NCBI GenBank assembly: GCA_964439435.1
Contig: CAYTOF010000086.1
Location: 1 to 7,391 of the forward strand
From: CAYTOF01 sp964439435
Lineage (GTDB): Bacteria; Bacillota; Clostridia; Oscillospirales; QAMX01
Length of the DNA: 7,391 nucleotides
Direction: 5' to 3'
Positions 5,680-7,391 of the stretch are shown here, in pieces. The position numbers and the translations under genes were made by a program. How positions within the stretch are numbered: the stretch's first letter is position 1; every line of letters begins with the position of its first letter. The notes under the pieces were generated by a model that was not told the origin of the DNA, searched no databases, and saw only the letters and a program-made list of their open reading frames with translations.

Positions 5680-6273
5680 TTAAAAGCCATAAAGACTGTT
5701 TTTGCTGATATATCGGTATACGTGGGGGTGGAGCTTTGATATGTCGGCGCTGCCCTCTCGCAGCTGCGTGGAGGAGACCTCAAGGGGCTCGGCCTCCAGC
5801 ACAAAGGTCTTTGCGTTGTACTCCTTTGCAAGATGCAGAGCATGGGCTTGCAGCATCTCCAAATCGCCCTCTTTTCGAGGTACCGCGGCAAAACCGGCTC
5901 CGGCAAGCAGTTTTTGTGCCTCGCGCCAGTTCTGTACGCTGAGAAACATGTCTGTTCCGCAGATAAACCAGATCTCAGCCTCCGGGTATTGCTCCCGCAG
6001 GCTTTTATAGGTATCTATCGTGTAGCTCACACCTCCGCGGTCTGTTTCGCGGGTGTCAAGTTCAAATTTTTCCAACCCTTCTATCGCAAGCCTCACCATC
6101 TCAATGCGCTGTTCTGTGGTGGCAGAGCCCTGCACTGCGGCTTTATGGGGCGGCACATTGGCGGGTATAATCAGTATTTTGTCAAGGTCAAGGGCCTTTC
6201 CCACCAGCTCGGCGGCACGCATATGTGCGGTGTGCGGCGGATTGAAGGTGCCGCCTAGAACTCCGATTTTCAT
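5680..6273 (-). CDS. nadD: Nicotinate-nucleotide adenylyltransferase
   Basis: NadD joins NaMN and ATP to make deamido-NAD in the cytoplasm, the shared step of the de novo and salvage routes to NAD. The 197-residue length is usual. Motifs: GGTFNPPHTAH (7-17), the nucleotidyltransferase (T/H)xGH-type phosphate-binding site; PPHK (41-44); SYTIDTY (83-89); ICGTDMFLSVQNW (104-116); and EVSSTQLR (165-172), the ISSTxIR-type ATP site; it closes with VYRYISKNSLYGF. Start ATG 6273 has AGGAG 6 bases upstream. It begins 21 bases after the yhbY stop. In many Firmicutes nadD is followed by yqeK, an HD-domain hydrolase; here the frame simply ends and a promoter follows. Confidence 0.97.
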   Translation of the reverse strand: MKIGVLGGTFNPPHTAHMRAAELVGKALDLDKILIIPANVPPHKAAVQGSATTEQRIEMVRLAIEGLEKFELDTRETDRGGVSYTIDTYKSLREQYPEAEIWFICGTDMFLSVQNWREAQKLLAGAGFAAVPRKEGDLEMLQAHALHLAKEYNAKTFVLEAEPLEVSSTQLREGSADISKLHPHVYRYISKNSLYGF

Positions 6274-6294
6274 CTCTTTCTCCTTGATATATGA

Positions 6295-6603
6295 TTATGC
6301 TTTTGTGTTTTTCATTATCTCTTTAAAAGCGGAGTCCTTATCCTTTTGTCTGAATATGACAAATGTATTGCCCGAAACGGAGATGGGCTCACAGGAGAGC
6401 TCTGCGCACAGGGCATCACAGGCCTCCCTTGAGGAGATGCCGCTGTTTGGCAAGACCTTTAGTTTTACCAGTTCATGGGAGACAAGCTCTATCTCAGCCT
6501 GCGCCAAAAACTTGGGTGAAATACCTTCTTTTCCGATCTGCGTGGCGACTTTCTGTTTTTGAGCAATTGCGCGAAGACCCGCCCTCTGTTTTCCTGTCAT
6601 CAT
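6295..6603 (-). CDS. yhbY: YhbY/YqeI-type CRM-domain RNA-binding protein
   Basis: Members of this family bind pre-50S particles and are thought to act in large-subunit assembly. The 102-residue product is one CRM domain: MTGKQRAGLRAIAQ (2-15), the GxxG-type loop IGKEGIS (23-29), the conserved HELVKLKVLPNS (43-54) and the last strand GNTFVIFRQ (78-86). Three starts are possible (TTG 6609, ATG 6603, ATG 6600). I chose 6603 because GGAGG (6616-6612) lies 8 bases before it. That site sits within the last codons of rdgB, whose stop ends 2 bases before this ATG, so the two are probably translationally coupled. Confidence 0.94.
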   Translation of the reverse strand: MMTGKQRAGLRAIAQKQKVATQIGKEGISPKFLAQAEIELVSHELVKLKVLPNSGISSREACDALCAELSCEPISVSGNTFVIFRQKDKDSAFKEIMKNTKA

Positions 6604-6605
6604 AA

Positions 6606-7208
6606 TCAAATCCTCCCAAGTTTTTTGGCCAAAGCTTCAAGTGCCCTGGCTCGATGTGAAACAGCTCTTTTTTCGTCTTCATCCAAGAGCCCAAAACTAA
6701 CCCCTGTCTCCCCTTTGAAGATGGGGTCATAGCCAAAGCCGCTTTCTCCGGTCAGCTCAGATAAAATCTCTCCGAGGCTCTCCCCTCGCGCTTCGACAAG
6801 GGTGCCGTCGGGAAATGCAGCGCAGACGGCGCACACAAAACGCGCCCCGCGCTCCCCCGTCGGGATATCTTGCATAATGCCGAGCAAAAGCCGGCTCCGC
6901 TGCTCATCTGTCAGGTTTTCTCCGCCGAGCCTTGCGGAATAAATGCCGGGTGTGCCCCCCAGGGCATCGATGCACAGGCCGGAATCGTCGGCGATGGCGG
7001 GCATTCCCGATGCCTCCATGGCGGCTTGTGCTTTTTTGCGGGCGTTTTCTTCGAAAGTCTGTCCGTCTTCTTCGGGCAGCTGCCCGACATTTGCCTGCGC
7101 GGTCGATAAAAGCTCAATATTGTAGTTTTTTAGTATTGTGCGCATTTCGCGCAGCTTGTTTTCATTGTTTGTCGCCGCGGCGAATATCATTTTTTCAGTC
7201 ATTTTCAT
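6606..7208 (-). CDS. rdgB: XTP/dITP diphosphatase (RdgB/HAM1 family)
   Basis: This cytoplasmic enzyme hydrolyses dITP, XTP and ITP to monophosphates, keeping deaminated purines out of nucleic acids. The 200-residue product carries TNNENK (13-18), EDGQTFEENARKKA (47-60), ADDSGLCIDAL (73-83) with metal-binding acidic residues, GIYSAR (88-93), GFGYDPIF (157-164) and SHRARAL (184-190). The start is uncertain. ATG 7208 comes 4 bases after the rph stop and suggests coupling; ATG 7202 lies 9 bases after a minimal GAG; ATG 7190 (MIFAAATNN) best matches the N-terminus of homologues. A GTG at 7253 would overlap rph by 41 bases and is unlikely. The rph-rdgB pairing is common and supports the call. Confidence 0.96.
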   Translation of the reverse strand: MKMTEKMIFAAATNNENKLREMRTILKNYNIELLSTAQANVGQLPEEDGQTFEENARKKAQAAMEASGMPAIADDSGLCIDALGGTPGIYSARLGGENLTDEQRSRLLLGIMQDIPTGERGARFVCAVCAAFPDGTLVEARGESLGEILSELTGESGFGYDPIFKGETGVSFGLLDEDEKRAVSHRARALEALAKKLGRI

Positions 7209-7212
7209 TTGC

Positions 7213-7391
7213 TCAAAGGACAAGGCCTTTTTTGTGCTCCCTTCTGAGTTCACAGATCTGCGCTATAGCGCAAGATCCCATGTCGAGCAGTGAGTCGAAC
7301 TCCTTGCGTGAAAAAGGTCTTTCCTCTCCCGTGCCCTGGAGTTCAATGATTTTTCCCTTTGAGGTCATGACTATGTTGAAGTCCACCTGTG
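7213..7391 (-). CDS. rph: Ribonuclease PH, C-terminal 58 residues (runs off the right edge)
   Basis: RNase PH is a phosphorolytic 3'-5' exoribonuclease that trims tRNA 3' ends. Only the end is visible: QVDFNIVMTSKGKIIELQGT, then GEERPFSRKEFDSLLDMG and a helix ending KKGLVL. The VDxNxVMT, ELQGTGE and PFSR patterns are typical of the RNase PH C-terminus. The fragment is too short to appear as a stand-alone open frame, and I translated it by hand to the TGA at 7215-7213. It precedes rdgB by 4 bases, and the two are often adjacent in bacteria. Confidence 0.93.
   Translation of the reverse strand, partial: QVDFNIVMTSKGKIIELQGTGEERPFSRKEFDSLLDMGSCAIAQICELRREHKKGLVL

Noticed and set aside
1..7391. 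CRISPR array, transposon, phage, tRNA or toxin-antitoxin genes
   Set aside because: No regularly spaced repeats, transposase or integrase motifs, cloverleaf folds or small paired genes were found; the coding space is filled by housekeeping genes.

Overview
The window is a compact, housekeeping stretch of a bacterial chromosome. Every convincing gene lies on the minus strand, so transcription runs from right to left. In that order the genes are: end of rph (RNase PH), rdgB (XTP/dITP diphosphatase), yhbY (CRM-domain ribosome factor), nadD (NaMN adenylyltransferase), a LytR-CpsA-Psr (LCP) cell-wall protein, rsfS (ribosome silencing factor), leuS, rpsU (S21) and the start of metG. The nadD/LCP/rsfS/leuS order, the clostridial look of the 58-residue S21, the strong AGGAGG-type ribosome binding sites and the LCP protein point to a Bacillota organism, most likely class Clostridia with roughly even base composition. 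I cannot name a genus.

Right part (5680-7391): rph, rdgB, yhbY and nadD are packed with gaps of 2 to 21 bases and look like one operon serving RNA processing, nucleotide-pool cleaning, ribosome assembly and NAD synthesis. Middle (1597-5649): a near-consensus promoter in the 136-base gap after nadD starts a second unit, LCP-rsfS-leuS. The rsfS start is a TTG fixed by a GGGAGG site. The yqeK gene often found between nadD and LCP/rsfS in Firmicutes is absent here.

Left part (1-1596): rpsU stands alone with a perfect TTGACA-17-TATAAT promoter, a leader of about 140 bases rich in inverted repeats, and a striking interlocked double hairpin just past its stop. metG then has its own extended -10 promoter and a leader of about 167 bases without a T-box.

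The proteins are ordinary members of known families and I see no mobile element, CRISPR array, tRNA or defence system. The unusual material is non-coding: (1) four abutting 7-mers arranged a-b-a'-b' behind rpsU, giving two mutually exclusive 11-bp hairpins; (2) the rpsU control region, with a 9-bp inverted repeat containing the -35 box and a hairpin at the predicted 5' end of the mRNA; (3) two inverted pairs of an RCCGAT motif around the LCP promoter and leader; (4) a degenerate direct duplication between rpsU and metG.
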